Assembly (NCBI RefSeq): GCF_002149965.1
Contig: NZ_MSQB01000012.1
Coordinates: 62,001 to 126,000, forward strand
DNA: 64,000 nt
Source of the DNA: Novosphingobium panipatense
Lineage (GTDB): Bacteria; Pseudomonadota; Alphaproteobacteria; Sphingomonadales; Sphingomonadaceae
Direction: 5' to 3'
The notes below the pieces were generated by a model that worked only from the letters and a program-made list of their open reading frames with translations, was not told the DNA's origin and did not search any database. Position numbers and translations under genes: made by a program. Of the stretch, positions 8,709 through 17,435 are shown piece after piece. Numbering within the stretch: position 1 is the first letter of the stretch; every line of letters begins with the position of its first letter.

Positions 8709-9305
8709 GTGAATGAAGTTCGCCCGCGGAGCGATTCCGCGAGCCCAATCCGCGCGCGTGACGAGGGCGGCGTCGCGGAAGGAAATTCCGGCGCTGCTAT
8801 CGTCCTGCGCGAACCCAGTGCTGAGGACGGGCCTGCCGTTTCCGCATTGATCGCGGCCTCGCCGCCGCTCGACGGCAACTCGGCCTACTGCAATCTTCTC
8901 CAGTGCAGCGACTTTGCCGGAACTTGCGTGGTCGCCGAAAGAGAAGGTCGGCTGCTCGGCTGGATTTCCGCCTATCGTCCGCCCTCCCATCCCGACCGGA
9001 TCTTCGTTTGGCAGGTCGCCGTGGCGGCCGAGGCGCGCGGGGAGGGCCTTGGCGGGCGCATGCTCGACGCATTGATCGCCCGCAGCGCTTCGCGCGGCGC
9101 GCGTGAACTCACCACGACCATTACCGAGGCGAACGCGGCCTCCTGGGCTCTTTTCTCCGCCTTCGCGCGGCGCCACGGCGCCGTGCTGACGCGCTCCCCG
9201 CGCTTCGAACGCGATGCCCATTTCGCCGGAGCGCACGATACCGAATGGCAGGCGAGCATTTCGCCCCTGCCTTTCACTCCGTCCACGTTCACTCCGTCCA
9301 ACTGA
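8709..9305 (+). CDS. ectA: L-2,4-diaminobutyric acid acetyltransferase
   Basis: GNAT-fold enzyme that acetylates L-2,4-diaminobutyrate with acetyl-CoA, the second step of ectoine synthesis. The family signature PPLDGNSAYCNLLQCSDFAGTC starts near residue 52, followed by GWISAYRPPSHPDRIFVWQ and the acetyl-CoA loop ARGEGLGGRML. The start is a GTG; it is the first possible start in this frame. It overlaps a three-codon mini-ORF (ATG ATA ATG TGA, 8701-8712) and the Shine-Dalgarno-like GGAGGG is unusually far upstream (about 22 bases), so the exact start is open to doubt. At 198 residues it is slightly longer than typical EctA because of the N-terminal tail. First gene of the ect operon. Confidence 0.95.
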   Translation: MNEVRPRSDSASPIRARDEGGVAEGNSGAAIVLREPSAEDGPAVSALIAASPPLDGNSAYCNLLQCSDFAGTCVVAEREGRLLGWISAYRPPSHPDRIFVWQVAVAAEARGEGLGGRMLDALIARSASRGARELTTTITEANAASWALFSAFARRHGAVLTRSPRFERDAHFAGAHDTEWQASISPLPFTPSTFTPSN

Positions 9306-9322
9306 ACAGGAAATTCCTCCAG

Positions 9323-10639
9323 ATGACGACGATTCCCCAGCCGAGCGCGCATGCGCCGGATACCAGCATCTATGACCGCCGCGAATCCCAGGTGCGCAGT
9401 TATTCGCGCACCATGCCGCGCCAGTTCGACCGCGCCGAAGGCGTCTGGCTGCACGACAGCAAGGGCGGGCGCTATCTCGATTTCCTGTCGGGCTGCTCCT
9501 CGCTGAACTACGGACACAATCATCCGGTGCTGAAGCAGGCCCTGATCGACTATATCGCCCGTGACGGCGTCACCCATGCGCTCGACCTCCACACCAAGGC
9601 CAAGAGCGAGTTCCTGCGCACTTTCGAGGAAGTGATCCTGGAGCCGCGCGGGCTCGACTATCGGGCGATGTTCACCGGGCCCACCGGCACCAATGCCGTC
9701 GAGGCGGCCATCAAGCTGGCGCGCAAGGTGACGGGGCGCGAGATGGTGATCGCTTTCACCAACGGCTTCCACGGCATGACCCTGGGCGCGTTGGCCTGTA
9801 CCGGAAACGCGGGCAAGCGCAGCGGCGCGGGCGTGCCGCTCAGCCATGTCAGCCATGAACCGTTCGACGGCTACTACGGGCCGGATGTCGATACGGCCGA
9901 ACTGCTGGAACAGCGCCTGTCGGATCCGTCCAGCGGGCTCGATGCGCCTGCGGCCTTCCTCGTCGAGACCGTGCAGGGCGAGGGCGGCCTCAATGCCGCT
10001 TCGCCCGAGTGGCTGCGCCGGATCGCCGCCATCGCCCGCAAGCACGGCGCGCTGCTGATCGTGGACGACATCCAGGCCGGTTGCGGCCGCACCGGCGGCT
10101 TCTTCAGCTTCGACGGACTGGGCTTCACACCCGATATCGTCACGCTGGCCAAGTCGCTTTCCGGCATGGGCCTGCCCTTCGCGCTGACCCTGATGCGGCC
10201 GGAATTCGATCAGTGGTCCCCCGGCGAGCACAACGGCACGTTCCGGGGCAACAACCACGCTTTCGTGACGGCCACGGCGGCCCTACGCGAATTCTGGGCG
10301 GACCCGGCCTTCGCCGACGATATTGCCCGCCGCGGCGGCATCCTGGAGCGCCGCCTCGAAGCGATCGCCGTCCGCCACGGTCTGTCGACCCGAGGCCGGG
10401 GCATGATGCGCGGCATCGATGTGGGCAGCGGCGAGGTGGCCGGAAAGATCACCGCCGCCTGCTTCGCGCAGGGCCTGATCATCGAGACCAGCGGCGCTTA
10501 CGACGAGATCGTCAAGGTGCTGGCACCGCTGGTGATCGACGATGCCCTGCTCAACGCCGGTCTCGATATTCTGGAAGAAGCCGTGGCCGAGGCGCTCCCC
10601 GCGCTCGCCGAGACCCGCAAGCTCGGCGTCGCCGCCTGA
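9323..10639 (+). CDS. ectB: Diaminobutyrate-2-oxoglutarate transaminase
   Basis: PLP-dependent class III aminotransferase that converts L-aspartate-4-semialdehyde to L-2,4-diaminobutyrate using glutamate, the first committed step of ectoine synthesis. Family features: FDRAEGVWLHDSKGGRYLDFLSGCSSLNYGHNHP early in the protein, the PLP phosphate loop FTGPTGTNAVEAAIK, the cofactor-binding aspartate in IVDDIQAGCGRTG, and the Schiff-base lysine in TLAKSLSGMG at about residue 277. The frame extends to 9245 inside ectA; I use the ATG at 9323, 17 bases after the ectA stop and preceded by AGGAAA. It has 438 residues, normal for the family. Confidence 0.97.
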   Translation: MTTIPQPSAHAPDTSIYDRRESQVRSYSRTMPRQFDRAEGVWLHDSKGGRYLDFLSGCSSLNYGHNHPVLKQALIDYIARDGVTHALDLHTKAKSEFLRTFEEVILEPRGLDYRAMFTGPTGTNAVEAAIKLARKVTGREMVIAFTNGFHGMTLGALACTGNAGKRSGAGVPLSHVSHEPFDGYYGPDVDTAELLEQRLSDPSSGLDAPAAFLVETVQGEGGLNAASPEWLRRIAAIARKHGALLIVDDIQAGCGRTGGFFSFDGLGFTPDIVTLAKSLSGMGLPFALTLMRPEFDQWSPGEHNGTFRGNNHAFVTATAALREFWADPAFADDIARRGGILERRLEAIAVRHGLSTRGRGMMRGIDVGSGEVAGKITAACFAQGLIIETSGAYDEIVKVLAPLVIDDALLNAGLDILEEAVAEALPALAETRKLGVAA

Positions 10640-10668
10640 GCCCGATCCCAGCATAAAGGAATTTACCT

Positions 10669-11055
10669 ATGATCGTTCGCAATCTCGAAGATATCCGCAA
10701 GTCCGACCGTCACGTCCAAGGCAAGGGCTGGGTCAGCGATCGCCTGCTGCTCAAGGACGACGACATGGGCTTCTCGTTCCACGTCACCACGATGTTCGCG
10801 GGCGAGGAACTGCACATGCACTACCAGAACCATCTGGAAGCCGTGCTCGTCCTTCAGGGCAGCGGCACGATCGAGGATCTCGGCACGGGCGAGACCCACG
10901 AACTGAAGCCGGGGGTGATGTATGCGCTCAATGCCCATGACCGCCACATCGTGCGCCCTGTGGAGGACATCCTCTGCGCCTGCACCTTCAATCCGCCCGT
11001 CACCGGCCGCGAGGTCCATGACGAGAACGGCGCCTATCCGGCTCTGGCTGACTGA
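10669..11055 (+). CDS. ectC: L-ectoine synthase
   Basis: Cupin-fold enzyme of 128 residues that cyclises N-gamma-acetyl-diaminobutyrate to ectoine by loss of water. Recognisable from [16 protein letters not shown] at the N-terminus, [24 protein letters not shown] in the cupin core and [13 protein letters not shown]. The cytoplasmic enzyme completes the pathway from the EctB and EctA products. It lies 29 bases after ectB with AAAGGA before the ATG, and is followed at 18 bases by ectD. Length and motifs are standard. Confidence 0.97.
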   Translation: MIVRNLEDIRKSDRHVQGKGWVSDRLLLKDDDMGFSFHVTTMFAGEELHMHYQNHLEAVLVLQGSGTIEDLGTGETHELKPGVMYALNAHDRHIVRPVEDILCACTFNPPVTGREVHDENGAYPALAD

Positions 11056-11073
11056 GGGAGGGACAGGCAAACG

Positions 11074-12000
11074 ATGCAGGATCTCTATCCCACCCGATGC
11101 GAAAGCGAACCCAGGCTCCAGCCGCGCGGCGAACCCGTTGCGCGGCGGGCCTGGCATCCCGCCGCGCCGCTGACCGCAACCCAGGTCGAACAGTTCGACC
11201 GGAACGGCTATCTCGTGCTGGAAAACCTGTTTTCCGCGCAGGAAGTCGCCGCACTGCAGGCTGAAACCGGACGCCTCCTGGCCGACCCCGCCGGTCTCAA
11301 GGACGAAACGGTCATTGCCGAACCCGGCAGCCGGGAAGTCCGCTCGATTTTCGAGATCCACGCCCAGAGCGACGTCATGGCCCGCCTTGCCGCGGACCGG
11401 AGGCTGGCCGGTGTCGCCGCCTTCCTGCTCGACGACGAGGTCTACCTCCACCAGACCCGGCTCAACTACAAGCCGGGCTTCGCGGGCAAGGAATTCTACT
11501 GGCATTCCGACTTCGAGACCTGGCATGCCGAGGACGGGATGCCCGCGATGCGGGCGCTGTCCATGTCGGTGCTGCTGGCGGAGAACACGCCGAACAACGG
11601 GCCGCTCATGGTGATCCCCGGTTCGCAGGGGACTTTCGTGTCCTGCGTCGGCGAAACGCCGCAGGACCACTATCGCCAGTCGCTGCGCCGCCAGGAATAC
11701 GGCGTTCCCGACGAACTCAGCCTGGCCGAGCTGGCCCATCGCCACGGGATCGACGCGCCGGTCGGCAAGCCGGGTACGGTGGTGGTGTTCGACTGCAACA
11801 TCATGCACGGCTCCAACGGGAACATCACGCCTTTCCCGCGCGCCAATGCCTTCCTGGTCTATAACGCCGTGAGCAATCGCTTGACGACGCCCTATGCCGC
11901 GCCCGCGCCGCGTCCCGAATTCATCGCCGCGCGCGATTTCGCTCCGGTAGTGCCGATTTCCGGCGCAATCGAGGGACTTGTCGAGGGAGTAGCGGCATGA
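11074..12000 (+). CDS. ectD: Ectoine hydroxylase
   Basis: Fe(II)/2-oxoglutarate dioxygenase that converts ectoine to 5-hydroxyectoine. The diagnostic EctD segment FYWHSDFETWHAEDGMPAMR is present at about residues 141-160. The iron ligands read as His144, Asp146 and His245 (NIMHGSNGN), the spacing known for characterised EctD proteins. There are 308 residues. The stop overlaps the start of the aspartokinase gene by four bases (ATGA), showing translational coupling. The organism therefore should make hydroxyectoine, usually linked to heat or desiccation tolerance as well as salt. Confidence 0.97.
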   Translation: MQDLYPTRCESEPRLQPRGEPVARRAWHPAAPLTATQVEQFDRNGYLVLENLFSAQEVAALQAETGRLLADPAGLKDETVIAEPGSREVRSIFEIHAQSDVMARLAADRRLAGVAAFLLDDEVYLHQTRLNYKPGFAGKEFYWHSDFETWHAEDGMPAMRALSMSVLLAENTPNNGPLMVIPGSQGTFVSCVGETPQDHYRQSLRRQEYGVPDELSLAELAHRHGIDAPVGKPGTVVVFDCNIMHGSNGNITPFPRANAFLVYNAVSNRLTTPYAAPAPRPEFIAARDFAPVVPISGAIEGLVEGVAA

Positions 12001-13436
12001 CGGGAACGCACAGCGTCGAAAAGATCGGCGGTACGTCCATGGCCGCCACTTCCACCGTCTTCGAGAACGTGCTGATTGCCGGACGCAAGGGCGCGGATCT
12101 CTACAACCGAATCTTCGTGGTCTCGGCCTATGCCGGGATGACCGATCTGCTGCTCGAGCACAAGAAGAGCGGCGAGCCGGGCGTTCACGGCCATTTCGTG
12201 CGCAACGAGGCGCCGGGCGCATGGCGCACCGCGCTGACCGAAGTGCTGGGCGCCATGTGGGCGCGCAATGCCGAAATGTTCGCGCGCCCAGAAAGCCGCG
12301 AGGAAGCGGACCGTTTCGTCGCAGAGCGGATTGCCGCGCTGGAATCCTGCCTCGACGATCTCGATCGCCTGCGCCGCCACGGCCATTTCCGCCTCTCCGA
12401 GCAGATCGCCACCTTGCGGGAAATGCTGGCCGGTCTGGGCGAGGCCCATGCGGCGCACTCCACGGCGCTGCTTCTGCGCGATCGCGGCGTCAATGCCGTC
12501 TTCGTCGATCTTTCCGTCTGGAGCCAGGACGATCTGGTCGATCTCGACGAACGCATCCGCAGTGCCTTCGCCTCGATCGACCTTACGCGCGAGATGCCGA
12601 TCGTTACCGGCTATGCGGGCTGCGAAGGCGGCATGGTGCGCCGCTATGCCCGCGGCTACTCCGAGATGACCTTCTCCCGCATCGCCGTCGTCACCGGCGC
12701 GCACGAGGCGGTCATCCACAAGGAGTTCCATCTCTCCAGCGCGGATCCCCGTCTCGTCGGCGAAAGTCGGGCGCGCAAGATCGGGTGGACCAACTACGAC
12801 GTGGCCGACCAGCTCGCGAACCTCGGCATGGAAGCGATCCATCCGCGTGCGGGCAGGGGCCTGCGCCAGTCGGGTATCCCGCTGCGCGTCCGCAACACGT
12901 TCGAACGTCATGACGAGGGCACGCTGATCGAGGGCGACTACGTTTCGAAAGCACCGCGCGTGGAGATCGTCACCGGGCTCGCTTCGGTCCAGGCCCTGCA
13001 ATTCTTCGAGCAGGACATGGTGGGAGAGAAGGGCTACGACGCGGCGATCCTGGAAACGCTGACCCGCCACGGCGCCTGGATCGTCAGCAAGAGTTCCAAC
13101 GCCAATACCATCACCCATTACCTCAGCGGCACCGGCAGCGAACAGGCCGCGCAGATCGTCGACGACCTGTGCGCGCAGTGGCCCGGATCGGTGGTGACCG
13201 CGCAGGAAGTGGCGATGGTCTCGGTGATCGGCAGCGACTTGTCGGAGCCCGGACTGGTACCCCGCGCCCTTGCCGCGCTGGACGGCGCGGGCATCGGCCT
13301 CGTCGCGCTCCAGCACCAGATCCGTAACGTGGACGTCCAGTTCATCGTCGCGGCGCAGGACTTCGAGGAAGCCGTCCGCGCCCTCCACGCGGCCCTGGTC
13401 GAGGCAGGCACCGCCACCGACCGCGCCGCGGCCTGA
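11997..13436 (+). CDS. ask: Aspartate kinase dedicated to ectoine synthesis (Ask_Ect type)
   Basis: A 479-residue aspartokinase producing aspartyl phosphate, the precursor of the semialdehyde used by EctB. The kinase domain opens with VEKIGGTSMAA, the KxGGTS motif, and has FVVSAYAGMTDLLLEHK and GYAGCEGGMVRRYARGYSEMTFSR. The C-terminal ACT region has SVIGSDLSEPGLVPRALAALDGAGI and the QHQIRNVDVQFIV stretch. Aspartokinases encoded in ect operons are a separate, feedback-tolerant branch; that assignment here follows from the operon position directly behind ectD with an ATGA overlap. It supplies dedicated flux so that amino-acid feedback does not starve ectoine production. Confidence 0.95.
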   Translation: MTGTHSVEKIGGTSMAATSTVFENVLIAGRKGADLYNRIFVVSAYAGMTDLLLEHKKSGEPGVHGHFVRNEAPGAWRTALTEVLGAMWARNAEMFARPESREEADRFVAERIAALESCLDDLDRLRRHGHFRLSEQIATLREMLAGLGEAHAAHSTALLLRDRGVNAVFVDLSVWSQDDLVDLDERIRSAFASIDLTREMPIVTGYAGCEGGMVRRYARGYSEMTFSRIAVVTGAHEAVIHKEFHLSSADPRLVGESRARKIGWTNYDVADQLANLGMEAIHPRAGRGLRQSGIPLRVRNTFERHDEGTLIEGDYVSKAPRVEIVTGLASVQALQFFEQDMVGEKGYDAAILETLTRHGAWIVSKSSNANTITHYLSGTGSEQAAQIVDDLCAQWPGSVVTAQEVAMVSVIGSDLSEPGLVPRALAALDGAGIGLVALQHQIRNVDVQFIVAAQDFEEAVRALHAALVEAGTATDRAAA

Positions 13437-13444
13437 CCGGAAAA

Positions 13445-13479
13445 GGCGCCCTTTGCCGCACTCCGGCGGAACGGGCGCC
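13445..13479 (+). terminator. Possible hairpin after the ectABCD-ask operon
   Basis: GGCGCCC at 13445-13451 pairs with GGGCGCC at 13473-13479. An inner GCCG/CGGC pair can extend the structure. There is no clear T-tract, so this could be a rho-assisted terminator, an attenuator or only a processing hairpin before the MFS gene. Confidence 0.4.
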
Positions 13480-13504
13480 GCATCATCATGCTAGCATCGA
13501 CATC

Positions 13505-14773
13505 ATGCTAAAGGCCATCCTTCCCGTCCGCAGTCTGCTGATCGCCATCTTCCTGCTCATGGCGGGCGGCGGGTTCCTCAACACGCTCGTCGCGCTGCGG
13601 CTGGAGCGGGCGGGAAGCGGTGCGCTGGCGATCGGTCTCGTCGGCACCGCTTATTTCGCCGGGCTCACCCTGGGGTCGGTCCGCGTGCCAGCCCTGGTCG
13701 GGCGCATCGGCCATATCCGGGCCTTCGCGGCTTTCGTCACGCTGCTGAGCGCGGATACGCTGGCCTATGCGCTCCATACCCATACCGTGTTCTGGGGCGC
13801 GCTGCGCTTCCTCGATGGACTGTGCCTGGCGGGGATCTACGTCTGCGTGGAAAGCTGGCTGAACGAGCGCGCCGAACCGGATCGGCGGGGCATGGTGCTG
13901 GCCGGCTACATGATCATGCTCTACGGCGGGCAGGCGGCGGGGCAGTTCCTCATCCGCCTGGGAGCGGGGGGACCGGCGGTGCCGCTGCTGGTGGGATCGA
14001 TCCTGATTTCCCTGGCGGCGATTCCTGTGCTGCTGACCCGGATCGCCGCGCCCGAAACCGGCGATTTCGCGCCGCTGCCGTTTCGGGAACTCTACCAAAC
14101 CTCGCCTCTCGGCATGGTCGGTGCCGGGCTGACCGGGGTGATGCTCGGCGCTTTCTATGCGCTTGGCGCCGTGTTCGCGCGCCGGCTGGGCATGGATCTT
14201 TCGCAGACCACCCTGTTCATGAGCGTGGTGATCCTGGGCGGCGTGGTGCTGCAATGGCCGCTCGGCTGGCTGTCCGACCGCATCGACCGCCGCAAGGTGA
14301 TCGTGCTGGCTTTCGCCGGAACGCTGGCCGCCGCGCTGACGATCGCCCTCACGGCGCAGGCGGGGACCCTGCTGCTCGGGCTCGGCGCCCTGTTCGGAGG
14401 ACTGAGTTTCGCGCTCTATCCCTTGTGCGCGGCCCATACCAACGACCACCTCGCGCCGGAAAAGCGGGTGGCGGCAAGCGGCGGTCTCGTGCTCGTCTAT
14501 TCGCTGGGCGCCGCTGCCGGACCGGCCACGGGATCCCTGGCCGTGTCCCTGACCGGCGCTTCGGGACTGTTCCTGTTCATTGCCGCCTGTGCCAGCGCCG
14601 CGCTTTCCTTCGCGCTGCTGCGGCAGGCGAAGTCGGAACCCGTGCCCGCCCACCTTCAGGAAAGCTACGTCGGCCTGCCGCGCACCTCGCCGCTGGCCGC
14701 TTCGCTCGATCCGCTCGCCTCGGAAACATCCGCAGCACCGGACGAGCCCGGGGAAACAGGGAGCCGTCATTGA
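13505..14773 (+). CDS. MFS transporter (YcaD-like)
   Basis: A 422-residue major facilitator protein with about 12 hydrophobic segments, starting LLIAIFLLMAGGGFLNTLVALRLE. The loop LSDRIDRRKVIVL matches the MFS cytoplasmic signature, and the long FLDGLCLAGIYVCVESWLNERA stretch is typical of the YcaD-type subfamily. The substrate cannot be read from the sequence. It stands 68 bases after the aspartokinase gene, and its stop overlaps the TTG of the next transporter, so the two are coupled. An ectoine or osmolyte export or recapture role is an inference from position. A CATCATGCTA direct repeat at 13484-13493 and 13501-13510 straddles the start. Confidence 0.85.
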   Translation: MLKAILPVRSLLIAIFLLMAGGGFLNTLVALRLERAGSGALAIGLVGTAYFAGLTLGSVRVPALVGRIGHIRAFAAFVTLLSADTLAYALHTHTVFWGALRFLDGLCLAGIYVCVESWLNERAEPDRRGMVLAGYMIMLYGGQAAGQFLIRLGAGGPAVPLLVGSILISLAAIPVLLTRIAAPETGDFAPLPFRELYQTSPLGMVGAGLTGVMLGAFYALGAVFARRLGMDLSQTTLFMSVVILGGVVLQWPLGWLSDRIDRRKVIVLAFAGTLAAALTIALTAQAGTLLLGLGALFGGLSFALYPLCAAHTNDHLAPEKRVAASGGLVLVYSLGAAAGPATGSLAVSLTGASGLFLFIAACASAALSFALLRQAKSEPVPAHLQESYVGLPRTSPLAASLDPLASETSAAPDEPGETGSRH

Positions 14774-16089
14774 ATCCGCCCGCCAGAATATTGCCCGCTC
14801 AAATACAAAGCGCCGCGCCGCGCGACTTGCGCAGAGCCATCTCCGCATCCGCCATCGGCAATGCCACCGAGTGGTTCGACTACGGCATCTACGCCTATGG
14901 CGTGAGCTACATTTCCGCCGCCCTGTTTCCCGGCGAGACGGCTCAGGCGACGCTGTTCGCGCTTGCCACTTTCGCGATCTCGTTCCTGGTGCGTCCGCTG
15001 GGCGGCCTGTTCTGGGGGCCGCTGGGAGACCGTTATGGGCGCAAGGCCGTGCTTGGCCTGACGATCTTGCTCATGGCCGGTGCCACTGTCGGCGTCGGTC
15101 TCATTCCCTCCTATGCCGCGATCGGCGGCTGGGCACCCGCGCTGCTCGTGGTCCTGCGCATGGTGCAGGGCTTCTCCACCGGCGGCGAATACGGCGGTGC
15201 CGCGATCTTCATGGCCGAATATGCCCCGGACGAGAAGCGCGGCTTCTACGGCAGCTTCCTGGAAGTGGGCACATTGGCCGGTTTCAGCGCCGGCGCGCTG
15301 CTGATGCTAAGCTTCTCGCTGCTGCTGGGAGATGCGGCGATGCGCGAATGGGCCTGGCGCCTGCCGTTCCTGCTGGCGGGTCCGCTGGGGCTGGTCGGCC
15401 TCTACTTGCGGGCGCGCATGGCGGAGACGCCATTGTTTCAGGAAGCGGAGGCGCAGCGCGAAAGCGGAGAGGCGGAACCAGCCGGACTTCGCCATCTGCT
15501 TTCCCGCTATCGTCGCCCCCTGTTGGCGATGAGCGGCCTCGTCATCGCCCTCAACGTGGTCAACTACACGCTGCTGAGCTACATGCCGACATATCTGGAG
15601 CGCCGTCTCGGCCTTGCCACCGACACGGCCCTGATCGTGCCGATCTCGGGCATGCTGTTCATGATGCTCCTGCTCCCGTTCGCCGGTGCCCTGTCCGACC
15701 GGATCGGTCGCAAGCCGATGTGGCGGGCATCGCTGCTGGGGCTCACCCTGCTGGTCATCCCGCTCTATCATCTTATGGGCCTAGGCCCGGTGCAGGCGGC
15801 GATCGGCTACGTGCTGCTCGGCCTCCTCTATGTGCCCCAGCTCGCCACGATTTCGGCGACCTTCCCGGCCTTCTTCCCCACCTCGGTGCGATTTGCGGGG
15901 TTTGCGCTGGCCTACAACCTGTCTACCTCGCTGTTTGGAGGCACGGCACCTGTCGTCAATGCCTGGCTAATCGATGTGACAGGCAACCCGCTGGTGCCTG
16001 CCTACGTCATGATCCTGGCCTGCCTCTGCGGTCTTTTCGCGCTGGAATTCACACCCGAAAGCGCCGGAAAACCGCTGCCAAGGACCTGA
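14770..16089 (+). CDS. MHS-family transporter (ProP-like compatible-solute/metabolite symporter)
   Basis: The frame is open far upstream, but family similarity begins just after a TTG at 14770 that overlaps the previous stop (ATTGA) and has GGGAG upstream, giving 439 residues. Metabolite:H+ symporter features: SAIGNATEWFDYGIYAYGVSYI in the first helix, FLVRPLGGLFWGPLGDRYGRK, and LRMVQGFSTGGEYGGAAIFMAEYAP. ALSDRIGRKPMW repeats the loop motif in the second half. This subfamily includes ProP, which takes up proline, betaine and ectoine. Next to an ectoine operon it is a good candidate for ectoine or osmoprotectant uptake, though other MHS proteins carry organic acids. Confidence 0.88.
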   Translation: MNPPARILPAQIQSAAPRDLRRAISASAIGNATEWFDYGIYAYGVSYISAALFPGETAQATLFALATFAISFLVRPLGGLFWGPLGDRYGRKAVLGLTILLMAGATVGVGLIPSYAAIGGWAPALLVVLRMVQGFSTGGEYGGAAIFMAEYAPDEKRGFYGSFLEVGTLAGFSAGALLMLSFSLLLGDAAMREWAWRLPFLLAGPLGLVGLYLRARMAETPLFQEAEAQRESGEAEPAGLRHLLSRYRRPLLAMSGLVIALNVVNYTLLSYMPTYLERRLGLATDTALIVPISGMLFMMLLLPFAGALSDRIGRKPMWRASLLGLTLLVIPLYHLMGLGPVQAAIGYVLLGLLYVPQLATISATFPAFFPTSVRFAGFALAYNLSTSLFGGTAPVVNAWLIDVTGNPLVPAYVMILACLCGLFALEFTPESAGKPLPRT

Positions 16090-16124
16090 ACAGGTCGCCG
16101 TACCGATCCTTTTGAGGAACCGTC

Positions 16125-17432
16125 TTGCCTACCCCATCCCCATCGACTTTCCGTTTTCCAACCCTGGACCTGCCCTGGGCGAGCGAGCCCTGGATGCAGA
16201 CGGGCATGGCCCTTCTCGCACTGCTGGCCGGTGCCGCCCTGGCGAACTGGGTCGCCAAGCGGATCGTGCTCAAGGGCGTGCTTCGCCTGCTCGGGCGCAG
16301 CCCGTTCGAAGCGGAAGCCCGGCATGTCGGCGCCATCGCCGCGCGCCTTTCGAACATCCTGCCGACCGTGATCGTGCAAGTGGGCATCGCCGCCGTGCCG
16401 GGGCTGCCGCCGGGGCTCGTCTCGCTCGTCCACAGCCTTTGCGCGGTGATCATCATCCTGACCCTCGCCCTTGCGGTGACAGCGACGCTGACTCTCGGCA
16501 ACGAGCTATACCAGCGCCGCCCCGATGCCGGGAACCGGCCGATCAAGGGCTATGTCCAGGTGGCCAACCTGCTGGTCTATGCCGCAGCCGCGATCCTGGT
16601 CCTGGCGGCGCTGATGAACCAGTCGCCGCTCCTGCTCCTGTCGGGCCTCGGCGCCATGGCGGCGGTTCTCATGCTGGTTTTCAAGGACACGATCCTCTCG
16701 CTCGTCGCATCCGTGCAGATCGGTTCGAACGATATGGTGCGCGTGGGCGACTGGATCGAGATGCCCAAGCTCGATGCCAACGGCGATGTGATCGACATCG
16801 CCCTGCACACCGTGAAAGTTCAGAATTTCGACAAGACGATAACCACGATCCCTACTTATCGCCTGATTACGGAGAGCTTCCGCAACTGGCGGGGCATGTC
16901 CGAATCCGGCGGTCGCCGGATCATGCGTGCCTTGATGATCGACCAGAATTCGATCGGCTTTCTCGATGAGGCCGATCTTGCGAAATTCGCGCGGTTCGGT
17001 GTGCTGCGCGATTATCTCCGGCAGCGTCAGGACGAAGTGCAGGCTTGGAACCGGGAGCATGCTCCCAGCGAAGTCCTCGATGCACGGCGGTTGACCAACC
17101 TTGGCACTTTCCGCGCCTATGTCCTGGCCTATCTGAAGGCGCGGCCGGATATCGCCGACGACAAGACCCTGCTGGTGCGTCAGCTTGCGCCCAGCGAGAA
17201 TGGCCTTCCGCTCGAAATCTATGCATTCGCGACAACGACGGTCTGGGCACAATATGAAACGATCCAGGCCGACATCTTCGACCATCTGCTCGCGGTCATG
17301 CCGGAATTCGGGCTGAGGATTTTCCAGCGACCGTCGGGATCGGATCTTGCGTTTCTCGGCAGGGACGCCGCATGTAGTCCTGAACGGGAAGGAAGCGCTT
17401 CCGCTTCCATGCCCTCTCGGTGGAACAACTGA
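16125..17432 (+). CDS. Mechanosensitive ion channel, YbdG/MscM-like
   Basis: A 435-residue MscS-superfamily protein. The N-terminal half holds about five hydrophobic helices. The pore-lining helix and beta domain are seen around residues 160-260: GLGAMAAVLMLVFKDTILSLVASVQIG, then MVRVGDWIEMPKLDANGDVIDIALHTVKVQNFDKTITTIPTY, the insert-bearing form found in YbdG. Such channels open on hypo-osmotic shock to release solutes. It follows the transporter genes on the same strand. A TTG is used as start at 16125, with TGAGGAA in front. Placement behind ectoine synthesis and uptake genes fits a release valve for accumulated ectoine; that link is inferred. Confidence 0.92.
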   Translation: MPTPSPSTFRFPTLDLPWASEPWMQTGMALLALLAGAALANWVAKRIVLKGVLRLLGRSPFEAEARHVGAIAARLSNILPTVIVQVGIAAVPGLPPGLVSLVHSLCAVIIILTLALAVTATLTLGNELYQRRPDAGNRPIKGYVQVANLLVYAAAAILVLAALMNQSPLLLLSGLGAMAAVLMLVFKDTILSLVASVQIGSNDMVRVGDWIEMPKLDANGDVIDIALHTVKVQNFDKTITTIPTYRLITESFRNWRGMSESGGRRIMRALMIDQNSIGFLDEADLAKFARFGVLRDYLRQRQDEVQAWNREHAPSEVLDARRLTNLGTFRAYVLAYLKARPDIADDKTLLVRQLAPSENGLPLEIYAFATTTVWAQYETIQADIFDHLLAVMPEFGLRIFQRPSGSDLAFLGRDAACSPEREGSASASMPSRWNN

Positions 17433-17435
17433 TCC

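Noticed and set aside
13822..14769. Upstream extension of the MHS transporter frame across the preceding MFS gene
   Set aside because: The extension is low-complexity Arg/Gly/Pro-rich sequence out of phase with the MFS gene; family similarity starts after the TTG at 14770.
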